DNA from: CAVSVP01 sp963731125
GTDB taxonomy: Bacteria > Pseudomonadota > Gammaproteobacteria > Competibacterales > Competibacteraceae
Assembly (NCBI GenBank): GCA_963731125.1
Contig: CAVSVP010000017.1
Coordinates: 1 to 64,000, forward strand
Direction of reading: 5' to 3'
DNA length: 64,000 bases
This document shows positions 28,276 to 38,100 of this stretch, piece after piece. Both the position numbers and the translations under genes were made by a program. Under the pieces are notes generated by a model. It did not search any database. It saw nothing but the letters and a program-made list of their open reading frames with translations, and had not been told where the DNA came from. Numbering within the stretch: position 1 is the first letter of the stretch; every line of letters starts with the position of its first letter.

Positions 28276-28613
28276 CCCCCCAGAGTCGCATCTTCGTGGC
28301 GGTCGAACCGGTGGATTTTCGCCAAGGTATCGATGGCCTCGGCGGCTTGTGCCGGCGTGCCCTGGCCCATAATCCCCTGGACGGCGCGGTCTATGTGTTT
28401 CGCAACCGCGCCGGAACCGGGCTAAAAATTCTATGCTACGACGGGCAGGGGTTTTGGTTATGCACCAAGCGCTTGTCTCAGGGGCGGCTGCCGTGGTGGC
28501 CCAGCGCCGCGAACCCCACCTACCGGCTCTCGGCGCGGGAGCTGCCTATCCTGCTCTGGAATGGCTTGCCAGCGCAGGCCGCGATGGCTGAGGACTGGCG
28601 CCGGGTGGCCTAG
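28263..28613 (+). CDS. tnpB: IS66 TnpB (Orf2) accessory protein
   Basis: The 116-residue protein has the IS66 Orf2 hallmarks: RIFVAVEPVDFRQGIDGLGG, GAVYVFRNRAGTGLKILCYD and GQGFWLCTKRLSQGRLPWW. The role of this accessory protein in IS66 transposition is not well defined. It overlaps tnpA at its start and tnpC (opposite strand) by four bases at its end. Confidence 0.88.
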   Translation: MLQLTPQSRIFVAVEPVDFRQGIDGLGGLCRRALAHNPLDGAVYVFRNRAGTGLKILCYDGQGFWLCTKRLSQGRLPWWPSAANPTYRLSARELPILLWNGLPAQAAMAEDWRRVA

Positions 28614-30286
28614 CACGTGGCCAGGTTAACGTGATAATTCCAGGGCAGCCACTGCGCGGGACGTTGCATGACCTCGCGGTGATGCTGCTGCAGGGCCACC
28701 AGGTAGGTCAGCACATTGACCCCGGCCTGCCTGGCCGTGGCGATGACGCTGCTCAACACGCTGGCCACACTGGCACGGTAGGGGGTAGCAAAGAACCAGC
28801 TGTTCTTGCGCTGGCGAAGCATCAGCTTCAGGGCACGTTCGACGCCATGGTTGTCGAGCGGTGCGCCGCTGACCCGCAGAAATTGCGTCAGCTCTGTCCA
28901 ATGCGCCCGCAAATAGCGCAAGGCCTTACCCAGACTGCTGTTGGGTTCCACCTCCCGCTCCGTGAACTGCTGTTCCAGCCAGGGGTGCAGGGCGTGCCGC
29001 AGCGGCTCGCTGTGCTGTTGATGGTAGCGCAAGCGGTCTTCGGCACTGAGGCGGCGCGCCCGGCTAAGACGCTCATGTTCGAACACGGCCGCTAACGTCT
29101 CCAGCACGTAACGGCACGGTTCGGGAAACACCGCGGCGATGTCGCTGAATTGGCGCAGCCCGTGGGCTAGGCAAAAACACGCGATCACCTCAGCACGGGG
29201 TGAGGGCTCCAGGTGATTGGCGCTCAACGCATCCGACATCAGGATCAGCTCCCCAGCGTCCGGCTCGCGTAATTGCATCACCGCCCCGGCGTTCTCCCCG
29301 GCGTTGGCGCGGCCGCTAAAGTACCGCCAAATTTCCTGTTCGCCCACCGTCGCCACCACGCCCGTGGTATCCATCCCCCGGCGCTCGCCGGGTTCCGCCG
29401 TGGCGTTCTCTTGGATCAGCGACAACACCCGCACGGGCGTGTCATCTTCATGCAGTCGCTCCGCCTGCGCCGCCTGGTAGACCAGCTCGTTGAACACCGG
29501 CCACGCGCAGCCGGCCACCCGCTCGACCTGATCCCACTGGGTGGCGTCCGCCACCGGTACGCCTACTAGCTGCTGATACCCTTCCAGTCGATAAAATGGC
29601 AGCCCCAGATAATAGCGTCCCAACGCCAGCACCGCCCGCGCCCGGGCACTGTACTTCTCGTCCCCCGCCGTCGCCGGTAACGCCGCCGTCGTCACCTGCC
29701 CACACGCCGAACAGCGTACCTTCTCCAACGCGTAGCAGAGCGCCGTCAAAAAACCATTCCCGTCCAGGCGGATCTCCACCCCGGGCGGCAACCGATATAA
29801 CGTCCCGCGACCACACGCCGGACACCGTTGACCCGCTTGCCAGGCTTCCTCCAGTTGGCACAACACCCGCTCGGCTCCCGGATAGGCATCAGCCGAATGG
29901 CGCCCCTGCCCCGGGCGTTTTCCGCCACCGCGCTTGCGCCGCCCCGCCGCATCGCGCTCCTCTACCTCCGGCGCCGGTTCCGCCGCCGCCGCCGCCGGTT
30001 TATCCGCCGCCGCCACCGCGGCCTCGGGCGCTTGCGGGTCATTGTCCGGCGGTTCCTTCGCCGAGCCCTTCACCGCTGCCCGCTCGGCTCTGCCAAACAA
30101 CAGCCCCCGCAGCCGTTTCATGCTCAGCTTCGCTTCTTGCACCGCAAACAGCAGCCAAAAATACATCTGGATCAGCCGTTCCAGCACCCGGCGGTCCTCC
30201 TCCACCAAATCGCTGGCGTGGATCCGCCTAAGCAACGCTTCCCCTTCGGCTTGGGTTAACTTGACCTTCTCCGGCTCTTTCATCAC
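28610..30286 (-). CDS. tnpC: IS66 TnpC transposase, opposite strand to tnpA/tnpB
   Basis: The 558-residue IS66 transposase has an N-terminal helical region, an Ala/Pro-rich linker (AAVAAADKPAAAAAEPAPEV), a zinc-binding part with CPACGRGTL and CSACGQ, then the DDE core: HEDDTPVRVL, LMSDALSANHLEP and GAPLDNHGVERALKLMLRQR. The frame is intact. In typical IS66 elements all three genes run the same way; here tnpC converges on tnpB. ATG 30286 or 30283 is possible; no strong RBS is seen. Confidence 0.88.
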   Translation of the reverse strand: MMKEPEKVKLTQAEGEALLRRIHASDLVEEDRRVLERLIQMYFWLLFAVQEAKLSMKRLRGLLFGRAERAAVKGSAKEPPDNDPQAPEAAVAAADKPAAAAAEPAPEVEERDAAGRRKRGGGKRPGQGRHSADAYPGAERVLCQLEEAWQAGQRCPACGRGTLYRLPPGVEIRLDGNGFLTALCYALEKVRCSACGQVTTAALPATAGDEKYSARARAVLALGRYYLGLPFYRLEGYQQLVGVPVADATQWDQVERVAGCAWPVFNELVYQAAQAERLHEDDTPVRVLSLIQENATAEPGERRGMDTTGVVATVGEQEIWRYFSGRANAGENAGAVMQLREPDAGELILMSDALSANHLEPSPRAEVIACFCLAHGLRQFSDIAAVFPEPCRYVLETLAAVFEHERLSRARRLSAEDRLRYHQQHSEPLRHALHPWLEQQFTEREVEPNSSLGKALRYLRAHWTELTQFLRVSGAPLDNHGVERALKLMLRQRKNSWFFATPYRASVASVLSSVIATARQAGVNVLTYLVALQQHHREVMQRPAQWLPWNYHVNLATC

Positions 30287-30523
30287 CGTTGATACCCATT
30301 CGCTAGATCTTCATATGCCAGAACAGGCTCTCTCGTCGTCTAAGGGATGCGCATCTTAAGCAGAAAATTTGGTTTGTCAAGCAGTTTTATCGGAAGGACA
30401 CAACATAACTAGCGTAAAGTAGCTATGGACCGATGGTATTGCGGTCCGATCAAGTTGCTGCTGAGCAGGAATGGTTGGTAGGCTTTGTTTAGGCGAAGTG
30501 GTAAACCGCTTGAGTCGTTTCAT

Positions 30524-31047
30524 AGCTTCTTGTTCCTTATTCTTCTGCTGTGGAGGGTATCGATGTGCAGAGCCTTGGACGAGGCGCATAACTTGCGCAC
30601 TTGATGCTCCCGAGCAGGCTGCTGATGCTAACGGTACAATCCCCTAAAGGGGCTGCGCAAGGCACTTCCAAGCAGCCTTCACCGAGTCTTACGGCAGGTT
30701 TTATGCCAAGGTAGCTTTGCCTGCCGTGCAGGTTAGCCAGGTTGCGTCCTTTGCAAATTTGTAACAGATACTTTTGTGGTTAACGTAATCGAAGTAATCG
30801 AAAAATTGGCTCACTTTAACCTCCGGTGGTTCGGTTTGAACCGATCTCTTCGGGTTGTCCAAAACGATTGCGGGGTCGGAAAGCGGTAATTATGTATGAT
30901 AGGGCGTTAGAATAGCTCATCATGACGAATAAATTTTTTAAAAAATCATTTATTAATAATAGCTTATGTATATTTTTATAAATCACGAATCGCAATGTTG
31001 TGTCGTAGCAGTCGCCAACAACGCCATAATCAAGTGGGTAATTTTGC
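30524..31047. other. 524-bp intergenic region with a two-step hairpin
   Basis: Lies between the divergent starts of the disrupted exported-protein gene and the subtilase. Contains ACGGCAGG / CCTGCCGT (30691-30698, 30720-30727), a perfect 8-bp stem around a 21-base loop that can itself fold. 30900-30990 is strongly AT-rich and probably carries the subtilase promoter. No gene seen. Confidence 0.5.
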
Positions 31048-34000
31048 ATGTGCAGTACCATTGGAATCGCAATTTCCACCTTACTAACGATACCTCTGCT
31101 CGTTACTTTAGGGCTGTTTACCTCAGTCCATGCGCAAGCGGCAGACACTATCGGACTTCATGATTCTACGACCAGCACGTTTTATCTGTGCAACGAGAAC
31201 GCAGGGGGTCCGGCGCATGAGACGTTTCGCTATGGTCCGGTGGGGCGGAGCTGGCAGCCCTTGAGCGGGGACTGGAACGGCGATGGACGGATGACGGTCG
31301 GACTCTACAACCCGGCAACCGGCACGTTTTACCTGCGCAATGCGCATGCCGGGGGCAAAGCGGATGAGGTGTTTCGCTATGGTCCGGTGGGGCGGAGCTG
31401 GCAGCCGCTGAGCGGGGACTGGAACGGCGATGAACGGATGACGGTCGGACTCTACGATCCGGCAACGGGTACATTTTACCTGCGCAACGAGAACGCGGGG
31501 GGCAAAGCGGATGAGGTGTTTCGCTATGGTCCGGTGGGGCTGGGTTGGCAGCCGCTGAGCGGGGACTGGAACGGCGATGAACGGACGACGGTCGGGCTCT
31601 ACGATGCGGCAACGGGTACGTTTTACCTGCGCAATGCACATGCCGGGGGCAAAGCGGATGAGACATTTCGCTATGGTCCCTCGGGACGGGATTGGCAGCC
31701 CTTAAGCGGGGACTGGAACAATGACGGGCGGACGACGGTCGGGCTCTACGGCCTCACCACCGGCACGTTTTATCTGCGCAATGCGCATGCCGGAGGCAAA
31801 GCGGATGTGGCGTTTCGCTATGGTCCGCAGGGACGAGATTGGCAACCCTTGAGCGGAGACTGGGACGGGAGCGGTGGTAAGGGTCCCTATACGCTGCGTG
31901 GAACGGTACTTGCTTTTTCCAGCGCGGCGATGGATACGGATGTCAATGATCCGAATGCGTTTTTTGCCGGCAATGACACCTTATCCCTTGCCCAAGCAAT
32001 TGCCAATCCTGCCCAAGTGGGAGGTTATCTCAATGAGCCCTTTGCGGGTGCTCAGGGAAGATCGTTTGCCAGTGGTGATAGCGAGGACTGGTATCGCGTC
32101 GCGATGCAGGCTCAACAAAAAATCACCCTCTTTGTAGCGGATAACTCGCCAAGTAACGACTTGGACCTCTATGTCTACGATAGCGAAGGCAATCTCGTCG
32201 ACGCCTCTGTTGGCTTGCAAACCACTGAGAGCTTGGTCATTGCCGGCCCGGGCACCTATTTTATTCAGGTGATAGTTGCCGCCGGCGCTTCCAACTACGT
32301 TCTAACGATCGGCCAAGATTCACCGGCTTCGGTTCCACCGCTTGACGAGATGGGCTCTCTGCGCTTGAGCGATAATTTCGTGCCGGATGAAGTGGTCGTG
32401 CGTTTCCAGGAGAACAGACTTCTCCTTAATGACATCAATACCCTGGCGGTCCACGCCCCGTTTTTGGGCCTGCAACCGACAGGTGGAAACCCTCAGCGTA
32501 ATATGCGGTTTAAACTAGGCGATGTGCAGGCGCGGGCACAGACTTTTCAAGCGCTTAAGGCTGATGCTTTGTATGCCAGATTAAATGCAATTCCTGGATT
32601 TACCGCCCCGGGGCTGCGGTCAAAACTGGAGACTTTATGGACCGTCAAGCGCCTGCGGCAACGCCCTGATGTAAGGGCCGCTGATACCAACCGTATCCGT
32701 TACCCTTTGCTGGTTCCCGACGATCCATTCTACCCTTCGCAATGGCATTACCGGCTCATTAACCTGCCGCAGGCATGGGACGTTATCACCGGGGCGCCTG
32801 ATGTGATCGTGGCCGTGCTTGATACCGGCGTGCTACGCTCGCACCCTGACCTGCAGAATCAGTTAATGCCCGGCTATGATTTTATTAGTGATCCTTTCAG
32901 GGCACGGGATGGCGATGGCATTGATGCTAACCCCGAAGATGTGGGGGATCTGTTTTTCACTGTGGCCAGCAGTTTTCACGGCACCCATGTGGCAGGAACG
33001 GTGGCGGCGGCTGCCGATAACGGTGTGGGAGTAGCCGGGATTGCGTGGCAGTCCAAAATTATGCCATTACGGGTCCTGGGCCTGGGCGGGGCTACCGACT
33101 ACGATATCGAGCAGGCGCTACGCTACGCAGCTCGCTTGCCGAATGACTCCAATACGCTGCCCGCCCAGCGCGCCGATATTATCAACCTAAGTCTCGGAGG
33201 CCCGGGTTTCAGCCAAACTGCCCAAGAGTTGTTCACTACTTTACGTAACCAGGGCATTATTATTGTGGCGGCCGCCGGCAACAACGATTCCAGTACCCTT
33301 TTTTACCCTGCCTCCTATGACGGTGTGATCTCCGTAAGTGCGGTTGATAGCAATAAGGTCAAGGCACCCTACTCAAATTTTGGATCTCGGGTCGATGTCG
33401 CGGCGCCGGGGGGCGACATAAGTAAAGACTGGAACGGCGACGGGTTTGCAGACGGCATTCTGAGCACACTGGGAGATGATTCCGGAGGAGAAACCGTTAT
33501 CTTCGATTATGGCTTTCTCCAGGGCACTTCCATGGCAGCGCCGCATATGGCAGGCGTAGCGGCATTGATGAAAGCGCGGTATCCGGCCTTGACGCCTCAG
33601 GAACTGGATAATCTTTTAGCCGGCGGGAGCATTACAGAAGATTTGGGAAATCCCGGTCGCGATGCCGTTTATGGTCATGGGCTGATCGATGCCCATAGGG
33701 CGGTTATCCAGGTGGGGGAGGAAACGCTGCCTCCGACGCCGGTTTTAGTTGCCGATCCGGCGGCGCTTAACTTTGGTCTGAATTTGTCCACTGCGACACT
33801 GCAACTGGATAACAGCGGCAATGGAACCCTCACCGTGGAAAGCCTTACGGAGGATTCCGGCGGCTGGTTGAAGCTCACTTCAGCTAATATTGCCGATAAT
33901 GGTCTTGGTGCCTACACCATACGGGTAAATCGTAGCGGGCTTGCGAGCGGGGGTTACCGTGCCACGATCACTGTTATGTCGACTGCCAATACCGTCACCG

Positions 34001-34440
34001 TGCCGGTTATCATGGAAGTCGGGTCTGTCGGCGCCGCCGCCGATGCGGGTTACCATTATGTGTTATTAATCGATCCCGCGACCTCGGCAACGCGCTATCA
34101 AGTGGCGGTGGGCGTTAGCGACGGCAGTTACCCCTTTACCTTTAACGATGTCACGGCAGGGGAGTATCGGCTGATAGCCGGAACGGATTCGGATAATGAC
34201 GGTTTGCTCTGTGATGCCGGGGAGGCCTGCGGCGCCTATCCAACGTTGGATGTATCTAAGTCGGCGACTCTTACCGTCAGTGGCAACCGCATCGGGCTTG
34301 ATTTTACGACCGGTTTCGATTCCAGCATAACGGCGGCAACGGGTGCTGCGGAACCTGGTATGAATCTGGGAATTCGGGCAGTCAGGCGGCTTTGGCAAGA
34401 GCGGTTGCCGGTGCAAAAAAACCTGGCGCCTCGGGATTGA
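31048..34440 (+). CDS. Secreted subtilisin-family protease with propeller-like repeats and PPC domain
   Basis: The 1130-residue product has a signal peptide (LLTIPLLVTLGLFTSVHAQA). Residues about 35-275 are five 49-residue repeats around GDWNGDGRMTVGLY and GTFYLRN, FG-GAP/VCBS-like with DxDGR-type possible calcium sites. Then a pre-peptidase C-terminal (PPC) type domain (DSEDWYRVAMQAQQKITLFV ... GTYFIQVIV), normally C-terminal but here upstream of the protease. The S8 domain has Asp592 (AVLDTGVLRSHPDL), His644 (FHGTHVAGTVAA), the AAAGNND oxyanion region and Ser828 (QGTSMAAPHMAGVAA), so it should be active. The C-terminal 250 residues contain Ig-like strands. The start is uncertain: ATG 31048 has a poor RBS. 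It probably works outside the cell. Confidence 0.9.
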   Translation: MCSTIGIAISTLLTIPLLVTLGLFTSVHAQAADTIGLHDSTTSTFYLCNENAGGPAHETFRYGPVGRSWQPLSGDWNGDGRMTVGLYNPATGTFYLRNAHAGGKADEVFRYGPVGRSWQPLSGDWNGDERMTVGLYDPATGTFYLRNENAGGKADEVFRYGPVGLGWQPLSGDWNGDERTTVGLYDAATGTFYLRNAHAGGKADETFRYGPSGRDWQPLSGDWNNDGRTTVGLYGLTTGTFYLRNAHAGGKADVAFRYGPQGRDWQPLSGDWDGSGGKGPYTLRGTVLAFSSAAMDTDVNDPNAFFAGNDTLSLAQAIANPAQVGGYLNEPFAGAQGRSFASGDSEDWYRVAMQAQQKITLFVADNSPSNDLDLYVYDSEGNLVDASVGLQTTESLVIAGPGTYFIQVIVAAGASNYVLTIGQDSPASVPPLDEMGSLRLSDNFVPDEVVVRFQENRLLLNDINTLAVHAPFLGLQPTGGNPQRNMRFKLGDVQARAQTFQALKADALYARLNAIPGFTAPGLRSKLETLWTVKRLRQRPDVRAADTNRIRYPLLVPDDPFYPSQWHYRLINLPQAWDVITGAPDVIVAVLDTGVLRSHPDLQNQLMPGYDFISDPFRARDGDGIDANPEDVGDLFFTVASSFHGTHVAGTVAAAADNGVGVAGIAWQSKIMPLRVLGLGGATDYDIEQALRYAARLPNDSNTLPAQRADIINLSLGGPGFSQTAQELFTTLRNQGIIIVAAAGNNDSSTLFYPASYDGVISVSAVDSNKVKAPYSNFGSRVDVAAPGGDISKDWNGDGFADGILSTLGDDSGGETVIFDYGFLQGTSMAAPHMAGVAALMKARYPALTPQELDNLLAGGSITEDLGNPGRDAVYGHGLIDAHRAVIQVGEETLPPTPVLVADPAALNFGLNLSTATLQLDNSGNGTLTVESLTEDSGGWLKLTSANIADNGLGAYTIRVNRSGLASGGYRATITVMSTANTVTVPVIMEVGSVGAAADAGYHYVLLIDPATSATRYQVAVGVSDGSYPFTFNDVTAGEYRLIAGTDSDNDGLLCDAGEACGAYPTLDVSKSATLTVSGNRIGLDFTTGFDSSITAATGAAEPGMNLGIRAVRRLWQERLPVQKNLAPRD
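31150..31880 (+). repeat. Five tandem 147-bp units coding for 49-residue repeats
   Basis: The landmark TTTCGCTATGGTCC recurs at 31225, 31372, 31519, 31666 and 31813, exactly 147 bp apart each time. DNA identity between units is high (long shared runs such as CAGCCGCTGAGCGGGGACTG), so the array expanded recently or is homogenised by gene conversion. The count of units is likely to vary between strains. Confidence 0.9.
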
Positions 34441-34530
34441 ACTCAGTGTGTAGTTAAATGGTTCTGTTGCGTTTGGAGGTCGTTTCCGGAACGGGAAGCA
34501 GCACTCGGTCGGCAAATACCGGGACGTACC

Positions 34531-34740
34531 TCAAGAGCAAGGGTCAGCGGAAATCCTTCTACCGCGCCGTCTGCACACGACCATTACAGTACTACCGTAT
34601 CCGTGCAAAGTCGCGTCGTGGGTCATCAACCGCAACGGTTCACTGATGCTTTGCGCAATGAGTATGCGATCAAAAGGATCCCGATGCAGTCGCGACAGGC
34701 TCGCGAGTTGCACGGCATGATCGGTATACGAGCTGTCCGT
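34531..34740 (-). pseudogene. VapC/PIN-domain toxin remnant
   Basis: The minus-strand frame reads YTDHAVQLASLSRLHRDPFD then RILIAQSISEPLRLMTHDAT and LHGYGSTVMVV, the typical C-terminal half of a PIN-domain toxin with its conserved RDPFDR and THD motifs. The N-terminal half with the first acidic residues is not found upstream, and no antitoxin gene is seen. It is a fossil. Confidence 0.65.
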
Positions 34741-34879
34741 AGAGAAAGAAGGCTTTTTGAGAGTTATGCAGGAGGTCCGCTGAAAACCGCGGCGGATAAT
34801 TACGGCTCCGTGCAGCAGTCCTCGAATAGAGTCGCTTTAACTGGACTTTGGCCATTGTTTACGAATCAAATACTTAAAG

Positions 34880-34983
34880 CTCCCTCACTCTAGCCCTGTC
34901 CCACCAGGGGGAGAGGGAACAAATTTTTTAGCGTCAACCTCTTAACTCCCTCTCCCCTGGTGGGAGAGGGTGGGGTGAGGGGG
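34880..34983. repeat. Large inverted repeat between convergent genes
   Basis: The arm CCCTCACTCTAGCCCTGTCC ... GGGGGAGAGGGA (34882-34918) is complementary to TCCCTCTCCCCTGGTGGGAG ... GGGTGAGGG (34946-34983), each arm being itself a near palindrome around CCACCAGGGG. Such CCCTCACCC / GGGAGAGGG units are dispersed repeats in many gammaproteobacteria. It lies between the subtilase and uvrA-like stops and could terminate both. Confidence 0.75.
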
Positions 34984-35159
34984 AAATGGCCAAAGTCAGG
35001 TTTAAGTGATTTCTTGAAGAAACTCTACCAGTAGCTCCGGATAAAGTGAAACGTAATCCAGGCTTGCGATGTTTTCAGGCCCCGGATTTCGCTGTGCTCC
35101 ATCCAGGCTACGGAAGGGCAGCAGGGTAAATGCTTTCCCGGAAACCATCTTAACTGATC

Positions 35160-38100
35160 TCAAGCACTCGCATTTTGGGGTACCGTACTCCGGCGTTGTT
35201 CCAGAAAATCCGCCAGAAAACGCGCCGTGTGAGATTTCTGCGCATTACAAGTTAGCGCCTCCGGCGTACCCTCTGCGACGAGTCGCCCGCCGCCGGCGCC
35301 GCCCTCCGGACCTAAATCGATAAGCCAATCGGCCTCGGCAATGACATCGAGATTATGCTCGATCACCACAACGGTATTGCCGGCGGCCACCAAACGGTGC
35401 AGAACGTGGATCAGCTTTGCTACGTCGGCCATGTGTAGACCGACGGTGGGTTCATCCAACACATAAAGGGTCGCCGGCGCGGCGTTAGCTCTCGTTCCCT
35501 TGGCCGTCTTCGCGGCCGGTGGTGCGGGACGGGTCTTGGCCAATTCGGTAACCAGTTTAATGCGCTGCGCTTCGCCGCCGCTAAGCGTTGGACTCGGCTG
35601 GCCTAGCGTAAGATACCCAAGACCCACCGCCTGAAGCAGCCGCAGGGCGTGATGGAGCTTGGCGTGGGCACTAAAAAATTCCACCGCCTGGTCCACGCTC
35701 ATAGCTAGCACGTCGGCAATGGTACTGTCTTTGAAACGTACCGCCAGCGTTTCGGCATTAAACCGCTCCCCCTGACAGGCTTCACAAACTACCTGCACAT
35801 CGGGCAGAAAGCTCATGGCAATTTTTTGCACCCCCTGGCCTTCGCAGACGGCACAGCGTCCGCCGGCGACGTTAAACGAAAACCGTCCGGGACCATAGCC
35901 GCGCATCCGGGCCTCCGGTGTCTCGGCGAACAGGCGGCGGATGGTGTCCCAAATCCCCACATAGGTGGCGGGACAGGAGCGGGGAGTCTTGCCAATGGGG
36001 GTTTGATCCACCTCCAGGACACGCCGGACATCGCGCCAGCCTTTAATCGCTCGACAACCGTGCAGGTTGTGGGTCGCAGATTGGCTTAGCAGACGGTGCA
36101 GGTTTTCCTGAAGCACGGCCCGTACCAGGGTGCTTTTCCCGCTGCCGCTGACGCCGGTTACGCACACCAGCCGCCCCAGGGGAATCGTCACGTCGATTTG
36201 TTGCAGGTTATGCAACTCAGCCCCCTGGATTTTCAGCTTTGCCGGGTTTTCCTGCCGCTGGCTGACGGACCACTCCGCGCGCTCGGGGAGCGGATGGGGC
36301 AGGGGATTGGCCAGCCAATGCCCGGTGAGCGACGCCGGATTGTTAAGCAGGTCATCCACCGTGCCGGCGGCCATTACCCGGCCGCCGTTAACACCCGCGC
36401 CCGGACCCAGATCCACGATATGATCGGCGCAGCGGATGGTCTCCTCGTCGTGCTCGACGACGACCACGGTATTGCCTTTGCCGGTCAGTTTCTCGAGGGT
36501 GTCGAGAAGCAGGCGGTTATCTCGAGGATGCAGGCCAATGGTGGGTTCATCCAAGATATAACAGACACCGCACAAGTTGGAGCCAAGCTGAGCAGCCAGG
36601 CGAATGCGCTGTGCCTCACCGCCGCTGAGGGTTGGTGCTGAACGCGCCAGAGCCAGATACCCGAGTCCTACCTCCTGGAGAAAGCTCAGGCGGGAACGCA
36701 GCTCCGCCAGGATGTCCTGGGCAATGGCGGCCGCGCGCCCCGTCAGGTGCAAAGCTTGAAATACCTGGGCGGCGGCCGCCACCGACAGGGCGGTAAAGTC
36801 TGCAATGGAGCGATCCTGAAAACGCACCGCCAGGGCTTCAGGTCGCAGCCGCTGACCATGGCACTCCGGACACACGGCCTCCCCGCCTTCCCACCAGGCA
36901 TTCCACCAGATTTCCTCGCCGCTTTGGGCGGCATCAAAACCCGGCAGCAGCAGCCCCGTGCCATAACAGCGTTCGCACCAGCCGTGTTTGGAGTTAAACG
37001 AAAACAAGCGTGGATCGAGTTCTGTAAAACTGCGACCGCAGCCCGGGCAGGCGCGCTGGATGGAGAAGGTAATGACCGGTGGCGCAACAGTGGCGGCGGA
37101 ATGCCCCTTGCGGTGGATATGAGCAGCGGCTTTCTTACGCGGAGAAGCCACCAGAATATGGACCACTCCCTTGCCGAACTCGAGGGTGCGTTCCAGCAGA
37201 CGGCGGAGCTCGGCTTCGCCTTCCGGAGTGACGGTTAGCGTTCCTACGGGCAGTTCGATGGTATGCTCCCGAAAGCGGTCCAGCCGCGGCCAGGCGTCTG
37301 TGGGGAGGCATTCACCATCGACCCGCAGTTCCTTAAAACCTTTACCCAAGGCCCACTTGGCAAGGTCGGTGTAGTAGCCCTTGCGGGCCACTACCAGCGG
37401 CGCCAGCAGGCTGAGCGCTTGACCCCGGTATTCGCGCAAGAGCTGGGCGAGAATGGTTTGCGGTGTCTGGGGCGCAATGGGAATCCGACAATCCGGACAG
37501 TACTGGGTACCCAGCTTGACAAATAACAGGCGCAGAAAATGGTAGATTTCCGTGAGGGTGGCCACGGTGCTCTTACGGCCGCCGCGGCTGGTACGCTGCT
37601 CAATGGCGACCGTGGGGGGAATGCCAAACACGGCATCCACGTCGGGCCTGGCGGCGGGTTGGACGAACTGCCGGGCATAGGCGTTGAGCGATTCCAGATA
37701 GCGGCGTTGTCCCTCGGCAAAGAGAATATCGAAGGCCAGCGTGCTTTTGCCGCTGCCGCTGATACCGGTGATCACGGTAAATTGATCGCGGGGAATAGCG
37801 ATATCGATATTCTGCAGATTATGCTCCCGCGCATGATGAATGCCGATAGCATGGTCCAGGTAAGCCGCAAAGGGAGCGGTTGCGTCATCATTGACGCTCC
37901 AGCACATGTTGCCGTCCCAGGGCTCGTCTGCGGTACACTCCTGACGACCCAAAGCGCTTAGTCCTTCGGCATATTCCCGCAGTGCTGTGCCGGTATGACT
38001 GGCTGCGCAGTGCACGATATCCCGCGGTGTTCCCGTGTAAATCATCTCGCCGCCGGCCTCGCCTCCCTCGGGACCCAACTCGATAAGCCAATCGGCGGCC

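Larger units (their letters stand above)
27759..30401 (+). mobile_element. IS66-like element with inverted tnpC
   Basis: Inverted ends GTGTCCTTCCGATAA lie at 27759-27773 and, complemented, to 30401. The 8-bp AACATAAC is directly repeated at 27751-27758 and 30402-30409. Length is 2643 bp. It carries tnpA- and tnpB-like genes on the plus strand and tnpC on the minus strand. The termini lack the GTAA start I associate with classical IS66. Confidence 0.9.
24373..30523 (-). pseudogene. Exported protein of unknown function, broken into four pieces by three IS
   Basis: Coding pieces in order are 30410-30523, 27203-27758, 25638-25753 and 24373-24390. Joining them, with one target duplication kept per element, gives 268 codons with no internal stop or frameshift. 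The protein starts MKRLKRFTTSPKQSLPTIPA, has a long n-region and hydrophobic signal (FTLVMFGLVLVLFAATQANA), and a mature domain including LTGGSILTVTPSDSPVLNAL, ADIPIILENVDAKKMALLVG and GFQGEAAVVIPQNGGRILTI, ending DSDALANDGG. I recognise no family. The IS66-like element sits in the signal peptide, the IS4-family copy 3 after EEATVN, and the IS630 element five codons before the stop. A fourth element sits at the stop. Part two could still be translated from ATG 27755, behind an RBS supplied by the IS66 terminus. Confidence 0.85.

Noticed and set aside
31150..31880. CRISPR-like array
   Set aside because: Periodicity is 147 bp, the repeats are coding and in frame, and there are no short spacer-repeat units.
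34441..35159. Functional toxin-antitoxin locus near the VapC-like sequence
   Set aside because: Only the C-terminal PIN half remains and no antitoxin is present.
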